Shown here: positions 1 to 6,227 of the stretch, one piece after another
Layout: every line of letters starts with the position of its first letter
How positions within the stretch are numbered: the first letter of the stretch is position 1
Origin: Deltaproteobacteria bacterium
GTDB lineage: Bacteria; Desulfobacterota; DSM-4660; Desulfatiglandales; HGW-15
DNA: 31,355 bases
Reading direction: 5' to 3'
Assembly: GCA_020342025.1 (NCBI GenBank)
Contig: CP070840.1
Span: forward strand, 1,162,592-1,193,946
Program-made: the position numbers and the translations under genes
Notes under the pieces: generated by a model
What the model was told of the DNA's origin: nothing
Seen by the model: the letters and a program-made list of their open reading frames with translations, nothing else
Databases searched by the model: none

Positions 1-468
1 GGAGAGGAGGGCGAGGGGCTTAAGATCGCCCTCTCCACACTGGGTGGTGGACGGATCGGCATTGCGGCTCAAGCGCTGGGTATCGCCCAAGGTTCCTTAG
101 AAGTATCCCTCAAGTATGCGAAAGAACGCCATCAATTCGGTAAGGCCATCTCCCAGTTTGGCGCTATTCAGAACTTCTTGTCCGATATGGCAACCCGCGT
201 TGAGGCGGCAAGGCTCTTGATCTACAGGGCTTCTGACCTGAGGGTTAAAGGACTCGATCATGCCACAGAATCAGCCATGGCAAAGCTCTATGGCAGTGAA
301 GTGGCGGTGGACGCGGCAAGAATCGGCGTTCAGATACACGGTGGATATGGATACACAAAGGCCTATCCCATCGAGCGTTTCTACAGGGATGCAAAGGCCT
401 GCGAGATCTACGAAGGCACCTCGGAGGTGCAACGTATGATCATTGCCCGAAACCTGTTGAGCGGGTAA
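1..468 (+). CDS. Acyl-CoA dehydrogenase, C-terminal part (5' truncated by window edge)
   Basis: About 155 codons of open frame run from the first base to the TAA-type stop before 469, so the gene starts outside the window. The visible part is the C-terminal helical domain of an FAD-dependent acyl-CoA dehydrogenase: R-x-Q-F-G-K (ERHQFGKAISQFGAIQNFL), the QIHGGYGYTK segment that contacts FAD, and IYEGTSEVQ near the end, where the Glu is the usual catalytic base in short- and branched-chain members. The enzyme would oxidise an acyl-CoA to the enoyl-CoA and pass electrons to an electron transfer flavoprotein, which fits the etfB-etfA pair that follows. Substrate chain length cannot be decided from this fragment. 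Family assignment is very secure. Confidence 0.95.
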   Translation, partial: GEEGEGLKIALSTLGGGRIGIAAQALGIAQGSLEVSLKYAKERHQFGKAISQFGAIQNFLSDMATRVEAARLLIYRASDLRVKGLDHATESAMAKLYGSEVAVDAARIGVQIHGGYGYTKAYPIERFYRDAKACEIYEGTSEVQRMIIARNLLSG

Positions 469-791
469 GCGGCCAAGAATTATGGCACCACGGAGACACG
501 GAGGACACAGAGAGAGGAATTGTTTTCATTGGGCGGGAGATGCCGCCCAATGAAAAGAACTCTGCCTTCCACCCTCCGTAGCAGAGCTACTGCGGAGGAC
601 GGGTCGGCCTACTCAGCAAGTTTTGAAACTGGTGTTCGGCGATAGAAGGTTTTGGGAGATGTAAGAAAGAATCGCCCGGAGGGCTGAGTCCCTTTTGCCC
701 GATCGCCATCTCCCGATCGGGCAAAAAAGAAGTTCACTCTGTGCTCTCTGTGCCTCAGTGGTGAATTTAAATTATTCAGAAAGAGCGTTCC
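469..791. repeat. Intergenic spacer built of nested inverted repeats
   Basis: No gene is seen in this 323-base spacer, but it is highly structured. Its outer arms (486-516 and 733-765) are inverted copies of a CAC/GAG word repeat (CACCACnGAGnCAC...CACAGAG). Inside are three hairpins: a perfect 14-bp stem at 523-536/543-556 with loop GAGATG; an interrupted stem at 573-582/586-598; and a perfect 13-bp stem at 693-705/714-726. The whole resembles a palindromic non-coding element. The second perfect hairpin ends in a run of A on this strand and so would be T-rich after the stem only on the minus strand. Function is unknown. Confidence 0.7.
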
Positions 792-1601
792 ATGAACATC
801 GTTGTCTGCATCAAACAAGTTCCCGATGAACCCACCATTCGTATGGATCGGCAAAGGATGACGATCATTCGGGAAGGCGTTAAGAGTATTATCAATCCGC
901 TGGATTATGTGGCCCTTGAGGGGGCCTTAGAGTTGCGCGACAAGCAGGGGGGCGAGGTGATTGTTCTCACCATGGGTCCACCCCAGAGCGAGGAGGCACT
1001 CAGGGAGGCCATGGCGACGGGTGCTGATCGTGCCATTTTGCTCACGCATTCCGCCTTTGCTGGTGCCGACACCCTGGCCACATCCCACGTACTCGCCAGA
1101 GCCATCTCAAAACTGGACCCCTCTCCAGACCTGGTCCTTTGTGGAATGCAGACCATTGACAGTGATACGGGGCATGTGGGGCCCCAAATCGCAGAGGAAT
1201 TGGGTATCCCCCAAGTCTGCGGCGTCAATGAAATTCACTTGGAGGAAGATTTCTTGATGGTTAAACGTCTAAGTGACGGTTTTCTGGAGACTCTCCGGGT
1301 TGATTTGCCTGCACTTCTCGCCGTTACCCATGAGCTTTCTTCCGTCAGGCACCTGCCCTTCGGGGCCTTAGAGGTGGCCTTCTCGGAAAAAGGAATCACC
1401 CAGTGGGGACTTGAAGACCTGAATTTAAGGGAGGAGGAGGTGGGGTTCAAGGGTTCGGCCACTCAGGTCTGGAAACTCCAATCCCCGCCGCCAAGAAGGG
1501 AGGGAGATCTGGTGACAGGGTCCCCTCAAACCCTGGGTGAGCACCTGATCCGCAAATTAGAGTCCTTAAGCATTTTGGACGAGGAAGATGGGCACGAATA
1601 A
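792..1601 (+). CDS. etfB: Electron transfer flavoprotein, beta subunit
   Basis: 269 residues, the usual EtfB size. EtfB pairs with EtfA to form the FAD-containing flavoprotein that takes electrons from acyl-CoA dehydrogenases. Family hallmarks are the N-terminal MNIVVCIKQVPD strand, NPLDYVALEGALELRD at about 36-50, the VLTMGP nucleotide-binding strand, and CGMQTIDSDTGHVGPQIAEE near the middle. The start at 792 has only a weak ribosome-binding site (AGAAAGAG upstream), but the conserved N-terminus fixes it. It overlaps etfA by 14 bases, implying translational coupling, and lies downstream of an acyl-CoA dehydrogenase, its likely electron donor. Whether this pair is of the electron-bifurcating type was not determined. 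Confidence 0.95.
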   Translation: MNIVVCIKQVPDEPTIRMDRQRMTIIREGVKSIINPLDYVALEGALELRDKQGGEVIVLTMGPPQSEEALREAMATGADRAILLTHSAFAGADTLATSHVLARAISKLDPSPDLVLCGMQTIDSDTGHVGPQIAEELGIPQVCGVNEIHLEEDFLMVKRLSDGFLETLRVDLPALLAVTHELSSVRHLPFGALEVAFSEKGITQWGLEDLNLREEEVGFKGSATQVWKLQSPPPRREGDLVTGSPQTLGEHLIRKLESLSILDEEDGHE

Positions 1602-2589
1602 AGGCCTAGATGGTGTCTGGATTTTCGGTGATTACCGGAACTATTTTCAAAACCGGGTCACCTTACAGCTCATCGCCAAAGGCAAGGAACTGGCAACGAA
1701 GCGCAACAGGAAGGTGACCGCTCTCCTACTCGGTGAGCAGGTCCAACAATATGCCATGGAATACGTGGCCCACGGTGCAGACATGGTCATCGTCGCCGAA
1801 CATCCGGACCTCAAGGTTTACCAGGTGGAACCCTATTGTGCACTCGTGGCAAAATGGGTGGAAGCCTTTCAACCAGAAATTTTCCTGGCAGGCGCAACCT
1901 CCTTTGGTCGAGAATTCTTCCCTCGGTTGGCAAAAAGACTTGGTACAGGTTTGAGTGCCGATTGTGTGGCCCTCGAAGTGGATCCGAAAACAGGGCTTTT
2001 GCTCCAGACAACCCCAGCCTTTGGGGGAGAACTTTTGGCCCAAGTGGTCACACCCAATCACCGACCACAGATGGCCACAGTGCATCCAGGCGTCTTTCAG
2101 GAACTCCCCCACAACCCGGAGGCCGTGGGTCGCATCCTTTACCCAGAGGTCAAGGTTGTGCCTCAAAGCCGCGTAAAACTCATCCGAAGCAGGCGCCAGC
2201 AGATACGAAAGGTCAACCTGGAAGAGGCGCCGGTGGTCATTGCGGGAGGCAGGGGCCTGGGATCTAAAGAGCAGTTTGAACGCCTTTTTGAACTGGCGGA
2301 GTTATTGGAGGGTGAGGTGGGAGCCACAAGGCCTGCCATACGGGCTGGGTGGGCCGAGGAGGACAGGCTCCTGGGACAGACGGGGAAGAGCGTTAAACCT
2401 AAACTCCTCATCTCCATTGGAACTTCTGGAGCACTTCAGTACACCACCGGCATCCAGGGTGCAGAGGTCATTATCGCCATTAACCGGGATCCCCATGCCC
2501 CCATTTTTAAAATGGCTGACCTGGGGCTGGCGGGTGACGCGGGCACACTTTTGCCCTTGCTGCTCGAGGCGTTGAGAAAAAGGATTTGA
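1588..2589 (+). CDS. etfA: Electron transfer flavoprotein, alpha subunit
   Basis: 333 residues. The N-terminal Rossmann-like domain is followed by the C-terminal FAD-binding domain, which has GGRG at 220-223, GATRPAIRAGW at about 245-255, GQTGK at 263-267, GTSGALQ at 278-284 and AINRDPHAPIF at 297-307, all standard EtfA signatures around the flavin. GTSGALQY replaces the commoner GISGAIQH, so one flavin-contacting His is Tyr here; this variation might alter redox tuning but is not by itself a defect. GAGG just upstream of the ATG, inside the end of etfB, serves as ribosome-binding site. With etfB and the upstream dehydrogenase it forms a fatty-acid or amino-acid-derived acyl-CoA oxidation operon feeding a membrane quinone oxidoreductase encoded elsewhere. 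Confidence 0.95.
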   Translation: MGTNKGLDGVWIFGDYRNYFQNRVTLQLIAKGKELATKRNRKVTALLLGEQVQQYAMEYVAHGADMVIVAEHPDLKVYQVEPYCALVAKWVEAFQPEIFLAGATSFGREFFPRLAKRLGTGLSADCVALEVDPKTGLLLQTTPAFGGELLAQVVTPNHRPQMATVHPGVFQELPHNPEAVGRILYPEVKVVPQSRVKLIRSRRQQIRKVNLEEAPVVIAGGRGLGSKEQFERLFELAELLEGEVGATRPAIRAGWAEEDRLLGQTGKSVKPKLLISIGTSGALQYTTGIQGAEVIIAINRDPHAPIFKMADLGLAGDAGTLLPLLLEALRKRI

Positions 2590-2611
2590 GCGGGAGGACG
2601 TGGTTTTAGTC

Positions 2612-2628
2612 TGCCCCTCAAAGGGGCA
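2612..2628. terminator. Hairpin downstream of etfA
   Basis: A perfect 7-bp stem with a 3-base loop (TGCCCCT CAA AGGGGCA) lies 22 bases after the etfA stop. No T-tract follows, so it is a weak candidate for an intrinsic terminator and may instead protect the 3' end of the mRNA. Confidence 0.35.
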
Positions 2629-2908
2629 TCCTGTTGCAAGCTGCTGGAATTTTAGTTTCAAATGACAAAGCCCCCCAGTTGAATAGGTTTCACATTCAAC
2701 GGGGCAGGCAAATGTCAAATGAATATCCAAATCCAAAATCTGAAAAACCCGTTCTATCTTTCCTGGAGTTTGGTCATTTGATCATTTGGATTTGATTTGG
2801 CATTTGAACTTATTCATTTGGCATGCTTGTACCGAATCGAAACTATTTCAGCCAAAGTCTACTATATCGGATCACACCTAAAAGACGTGACCGCAGGACC
2901 TTTTGAAG
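2629..2908. other. Spacer with repeated CATTTG/ATTTGG words
   Basis: No gene is supported. From about 2655 to 2825 the hexamer CATTTG and its complement CAAATG recur, as in CATTTGATCATTTGG at 2774-2788. This is low-complexity, word-built spacer of the same style as the other repeats in the window. The last 80 bases have no clear promoter that I can defend. Confidence 0.5.
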
Positions 2909-3370
2909 ATGATTAAGTTCAAGGAAAGTAAAATCAGTGCTCACCACAATTACCTGGTCAACGATCTCATCACACCAGGTTTCTTTGTTGGAGATCCCAA
3001 TTCACGGAACACCTTCTATTTTCTGGCCGATCCTGTTCTACCAGGATCAGGGACGCCGCGCATCTCTGCCCGATTGATGGATGAAAAGGGGGATTTGCTA
3101 CTGGAATTGAACGGGAACCGGATCGGTGAGAACCCAGGAGAGTGCACCTATCACGCCTTCCAAGGGGGTTTCAGGATAAGCCATCCTTCTGATGAGCCGC
3201 TACTGGAGATCCTCACTATTAATTTTCCTAGGGGGCATCTGACCTACATAAAGGCGAGGCTGTTTGACGAAAATGGCCATCTCCGAATGGAACCCCTGGG
3301 AGAGAGCATACAAATCCATGGACAGGCAAATTTGGTCCTGGATACCCCTTTCACGTTTTTAGAAAGATAA
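2909..3370 (+). CDS. Unrecognised small beta-rich protein
   Basis: 153 residues from the ATG at 2909; an in-frame TTG at 2903 would add two residues, and neither has a strong ribosome-binding site. I do not recognise the family. There is no signal peptide, membrane segment or cysteine motif. The sequence alternates short hydrophobic strands with polar turns (ISARLMDEKGDLLLELNGNRI, YIKARLFDENGHLRMEP), and these two stretches resemble each other, so an internally repeated beta-sandwich is plausible. Composition is like the neighbours, and the frame is uninterrupted over 460 bases with ordinary amino-acid usage, so it is probably a real gene. It stands alone between two repeat-rich spacers. Confidence 0.7.
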   Translation: MIKFKESKISAHHNYLVNDLITPGFFVGDPNSRNTFYFLADPVLPGSGTPRISARLMDEKGDLLLELNGNRIGENPGECTYHAFQGGFRISHPSDEPLLEILTINFPRGHLTYIKARLFDENGHLRMEPLGESIQIHGQANLVLDTPFTFLER

Positions 3371-3395
3371 CCCCTCTCCGCGCTGTTCAACCCCC

Positions 3396-3547
3396 TGGAG
3401 TGATGGAGTCCTGGAGCAACGGAGTAATGAAAAAAATGTCTTTTGCCATTGGTGAAAAATAGATCATTAAGGATTGGCAGGATCTGAAAGACTTTCATAT
3501 TCTTCTGAAATACCATTACTCCAACACTCCGTTACTCCAGTACTCCA
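3396..3547. repeat. Imperfect 34-bp inverted repeat made of TGGAGTnn words
   Basis: The arms 3396-3429 and 3514-3547 align without gaps at 25 of 34 positions when one is reverse-complemented. Each arm is a tandem run of the word (T/C)GGAGnnn, ending in GGAGTAATG. The 84-base spacer between them has no coding frame of note. Confidence 0.75.
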
Positions 3548-3634
3548 CGTCTCTATCAGAGGGATCGATCATCTATAACCACTCCCAAAGGTAGTAGCCT
3601 ATTCAATTAGACTGTGGATGTGCCCCTTAGCGTA

Positions 3635-3664
3635 TTGACAAGCCTTCAACATTACGCCTAATAT
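3635..3664 (+). promoter_or_regulatory. Candidate sigma-70 promoter for the DUF2333 gene
   Basis: A perfect -35 TTGACA at 3635-3640 and a TAATAT -10 at 3659-3664 (four of six consensus bases) are separated by 18 bases. The start codon of the next gene lies 55 bases beyond. This is based on sequence match only. Confidence 0.45.
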
Positions 3665-3719
3665 GGATTTCTTGAGGTTTCCTACACATATCTGAATCCT
3701 AAAGTAAAGGAAGACCCAT

Positions 3720-4679
3720 ATGAGTGATGCAACCCGAGATAAGCGTTCTTCAAAGCTAGGGAGGAAAAGACGCGCTTTTTTCGTCGTAGTCGTCTTGTTG
3801 GCGCTCTTTTTCTTTGTCATCATTGTCATGATCATCAATTCCCAAAAGCTTGATTTTCTTGCCCAGAGGTCAGGGGACCCGAAAATAAAGGGCACCTATT
3901 TCATAAAGACGAACCTGGCCCTTGTCGAGCAAATGCTAGGAAACTGGTTACCCAATGACCTCTTCTGGCCCACCATCTTTCTGGACAACATGCCCAATTT
4001 CCAGATCGGGCAATTGGAGGTGGTCCGGTACAACGTGAGGGTTTTGAGGGACAACCTCTCGAGGATGCGCACAACAGACAAGTTGGATCCCTATGCTGAA
4101 GCGGCCTTCACGGCACTCTCCAATGATCCCTACAAATGGTGGTTTCCCTCCGCTGAGAGCAAATGGAAATTGAGTTATAAGAATCTGCAATCTTTCTATG
4201 AGAATCTGTTAAAGGGAGATTCCAATTTTTATCCCAGGGCCGACAATCTGGTGGAGCTTCTCAATCAATATCTTTCTCTGATGGGTGGAGCCAATACAAG
4301 GCTCATAAACGCGCCAGGGGACATCAAAAAGACCCTTTCCATTGAAAAAGACAAAGAAGGTCAACGCCTCGTTGACATTGATATTCCATGGTCAAAGATA
4401 GACGACAACTTCTACTATGCACAGGGCATCGCCTATGCCCTCTATGAGTCCTTCAGGGCCATAAAGATCGATTTCAAAGATGTGCTCATGGACAAAAATT
4501 CTATGGAGCTTGTGGATAAGATCCTTGAAGATCTTGAGCGGTGCTACTTCGAGCCTCTCATCATTTTCAATGGGGATCCGGACAGTATTTTTGCCAATCA
4601 CTCTTTAAACCTCTCTGGGGTTTTCAATGATGCCAGGCAAAAGACGAATTCCTTGACGGTAGCACTGATGCAAGGTTAG
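3720..4679 (+). CDS. DUF2333 family membrane-anchored protein
   Basis: 319 residues. A basic N-terminus (KLGRKRR) precedes one hydrophobic segment at about residues 18-40, then a soluble domain, so the protein is probably anchored in the inner membrane with its bulk in the periplasm. The stretch LPNDLFWPTIFLDNMPNFQIGQLEVVRYNVRVLRDNLSRMRTTD matches my memory of the conserved block of Pfam DUF2333, a family of unknown function in proteobacteria; I could not check it by search. ATG at 3720 lies 8 bases after an AAGGAAG ribosome-binding site. It is followed 54 bases later by hypA, but no functional link to hydrogenase maturation is known to me. Confidence 0.75.
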   Translation: MSDATRDKRSSKLGRKRRAFFVVVVLLALFFFVIIVMIINSQKLDFLAQRSGDPKIKGTYFIKTNLALVEQMLGNWLPNDLFWPTIFLDNMPNFQIGQLEVVRYNVRVLRDNLSRMRTTDKLDPYAEAAFTALSNDPYKWWFPSAESKWKLSYKNLQSFYENLLKGDSNFYPRADNLVELLNQYLSLMGGANTRLINAPGDIKKTLSIEKDKEGQRLVDIDIPWSKIDDNFYYAQGIAYALYESFRAIKIDFKDVLMDKNSMELVDKILEDLERCYFEPLIIFNGDPDSIFANHSLNLSGVFNDARQKTNSLTVALMQG

Positions 4680-4733
4680 AACCCTAGCCCCCCTATTCCA
4701 AGTCTCCTTATCAAGATGACAATTGGTGGACCA

Positions 4734-5075
4734 ATGCACGAGATGTCTATAGCCCAGAGCCTCATTGATATCCTTAGAGACGAGATGCTGAAACACGATG
4801 CCAAAACCCTCAGATCTGTGCGTCTGAATGTGGGCCAAATGACGGCCATTGTTCCAGATGCCCTCTCCTTCTGCTTTCAAGTCGCCACTGACGGGACCGC
4901 AATGGAAGGGGCCAGGCTGATCATGGAGATCATTCCCTTGTTGGGACACTGTAGTGACTGTGAGGAGGAGTTCGAGATCAAAGATTATGCCTTTTTGTGC
5001 CCCTCTTGCAACAGTACGAAAATCAAGACCATCGGAGGCCAGGATCTGTCTATTGTGGAAATTGAGGTGGATTAG
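4734..5075 (+). CDS. hypA: Hydrogenase nickel-incorporation protein HypA
   Basis: 113 residues from the ATG at 4734, chosen because HypA proteins begin MHE and His2 is the nickel ligand; an ATG 18 bases upstream would add a non-conserved extension. HypA is the zinc metallochaperone that, with the GTPase HypB, delivers nickel to the [NiFe] hydrogenase large subunit. The zinc site is C73-x2-C76-x12-C89-x2-C92, the family pattern. Length and C-terminus (IKTIGGQDLSIVEIEVD) are typical. It opens a hyp operon that continues with hypB, hypF and hypD, but a four-helix-bundle gene bounded by inverted repeats separates it from hypB. Confidence 0.96.
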   Translation: MHEMSIAQSLIDILRDEMLKHDAKTLRSVRLNVGQMTAIVPDALSFCFQVATDGTAMEGARLIMEIIPLLGHCSDCEEEFEIKDYAFLCPSCNSTKIKTIGGQDLSIVEIEVD

Positions 5076-5540
5076 TCATTTGTCATTGGTCATTTGTCAT
5101 CAAACACTTGAGGAGGTTGGTAATGAAAAAGAAGATAGAATCATTTGAAGATCTCAAGGTCTATCAACTAGCTAAAGAACTCGGCGACCAAGTAGGGGAT
5201 ATCGTCATAGAATGGCTTACCTTTGCAAAGAGCTCTTTAGGGTATCAACTCGTCAAGGCTGCAGACAGCATCGGTGCTAATTTGGCAGAGGGGTTTGGAA
5301 GATTTCATTTTGCTGAGAACAAACAATTTGCGAGAATTTCAAGAGGATCTTTGTATGAGACTCGTCATTGGGTTAGGAGAGCATATAAAAGAGGCTTGAT
5401 AAAACAAAATGAGACAAAGGGGATTCGAGAATTAGTGGACGAATTGGCGCCACGCTTGAATGCATACATAAGATCCTTAGGTAAGCGATCGATAGAAATG
5501 ACAAATGACAGCGAACGAAGTGAGCGAAATGACGAATGAC
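5075..5540. repeat. Inverted-repeat-bounded cassette carrying the four-helix-bundle gene
   Basis: The left end (5075-5100) contains GTCATTTGTCATT followed by a second GTCATTTGTCAT. The right end (5496-5540) contains the complements AAATGACAAATGAC and AAATGACGAATGAC. A 13-base exact match, GTCATTTGTCATT, is thus inverted at the two ends. The left arm begins on the last base of the hypA stop codon, and the right arm runs through the last 14 codons and stop of the enclosed gene. No transposase is present, so any mobility would have to be in trans. Confidence 0.55.
5123..5539 (+). CDS. Four-helix-bundle protein (S23/TIGR02436-like)
   Basis: 138 residues from the ATG at 5123, placed 6 bases after a strong AGGAGG. 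The sequence starts FEDLKVYQLAKELGDQV and contains SIGANLAEGFGRF, the characteristic opening and core of the four-helix-bundle family once called S23 because members occur in 23S rRNA intervening sequences; the same fold includes the diversity-generating-retroelement accessory protein Avd. The biochemical role of chromosomal members is not settled. The tail (EMTNDSERSERNDE) is encoded by a repeat arm and is not part of the fold. The gene sits between hypA and hypB, where it has no known function, so it is more likely a passenger than a maturation factor. No reverse transcriptase is nearby. Confidence 0.85.
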   Translation: MKKKIESFEDLKVYQLAKELGDQVGDIVIEWLTFAKSSLGYQLVKAADSIGANLAEGFGRFHFAENKQFARISRGSLYETRHWVRRAYKRGLIKQNETKGIRELVDELAPRLNAYIRSLGKRSIEMTNDSERSERNDE

Positions 5541-5561
5541 ATCTCCTGAAGGAGGAGCGCA

Positions 5562-6224
5562 ATGAAGATTTCAGTGGTTAGAGATATTCTGGAGGCAAAC
5601 GATCGGATTGCCCAGCAGAACAAAGACCTGTTTGACGAAAACAAGCTGTTGGTGATCAATCTCATGAGTTCGCCTGGGGCCGGCAAGACCTCTCTTCTTG
5701 AAAGGAGCATCAGCGCCCTGAAAGAAGACTTGAGAATTGGGGTTATAGAGGGAGATATCCAATCTTCCCAGGACGCGGAGCGCATTGCCCAGACTGGCAT
5801 TCCCGTGGTGCAGATCAATACGGGTGGCGCCTGCCATCTTGACGGGAATATGATCCGGGATACATTCGGAGAATTCAGTTTCAAAGACCTGGATCTTCTT
5901 GTGGTGGAGAACGTGGGAAACCTGGTCTGTCCAGCGGAGTTCAAGGTGGGTGAGGACTTCAAGGCCATGATACTCAGCGTCACGGAAGGTGACGATAAGC
6001 CCGCCAAATATCCTCTTATGTTTCATGAGTCCTCAGTTCTGCTTATAAACAAAATTGATCTACTCCCTTATGTGGATTGCAGTGTGGAAAAAATAAAGGA
6101 GGATGCACGGAAGATAAACCCAGATCTGGCCATATTTGAGATTAGCTGTAAAACGGGCGAAGGCCTTGAGGGCTGGTATAACTGGATCCGGGAAAGGGCC
6201 ACGGAAAAGGAGGCGAGCCAGTAG
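5562..6224 (+). CDS. hypB: Hydrogenase nickel-incorporation GTPase HypB
   Basis: 220 residues. HypB is a SIMIBI-class GTPase that drives nickel transfer from HypA to the hydrogenase precursor. Seen here: P-loop SSPGAGKTS at 36-44, EGD at about 63-65, the metal-binding CH pair at 91-92 (GGACHLDG), VENVGNLVCP at about 115-124 with Cys123, and NKID at 163-166. The N-terminus lacks the His-rich nickel-storage stretch of some HypB proteins, so this is the short form. AAGGAGGAG lies just upstream of the ATG. hypF follows after only 3 bases, so the two are cotranscribed. Confidence 0.97.
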   Translation: MKISVVRDILEANDRIAQQNKDLFDENKLLVINLMSSPGAGKTSLLERSISALKEDLRIGVIEGDIQSSQDAERIAQTGIPVVQINTGGACHLDGNMIRDTFGEFSFKDLDLLVVENVGNLVCPAEFKVGEDFKAMILSVTEGDDKPAKYPLMFHESSVLLINKIDLLPYVDCSVEKIKEDARKINPDLAIFEISCKTGEGLEGWYNWIRERATEKEASQ

Positions 6225-6227
6225 GCC

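Larger units (their letters stand above)
3371..3719. other. Spacer with an inverted repeat and a candidate promoter
   Basis: No gene is seen. It holds the CTCC-word inverted repeat (3396-3547) and, further right, a sigma-70-like promoter for the DUF2333 gene; both are listed separately. Confidence 0.5.

Noticed and set aside
5123..5539. Four-helix-bundle gene as Avd of a diversity-generating retroelement
   Set aside because: No reverse transcriptase, template repeat or variable repeat is nearby.
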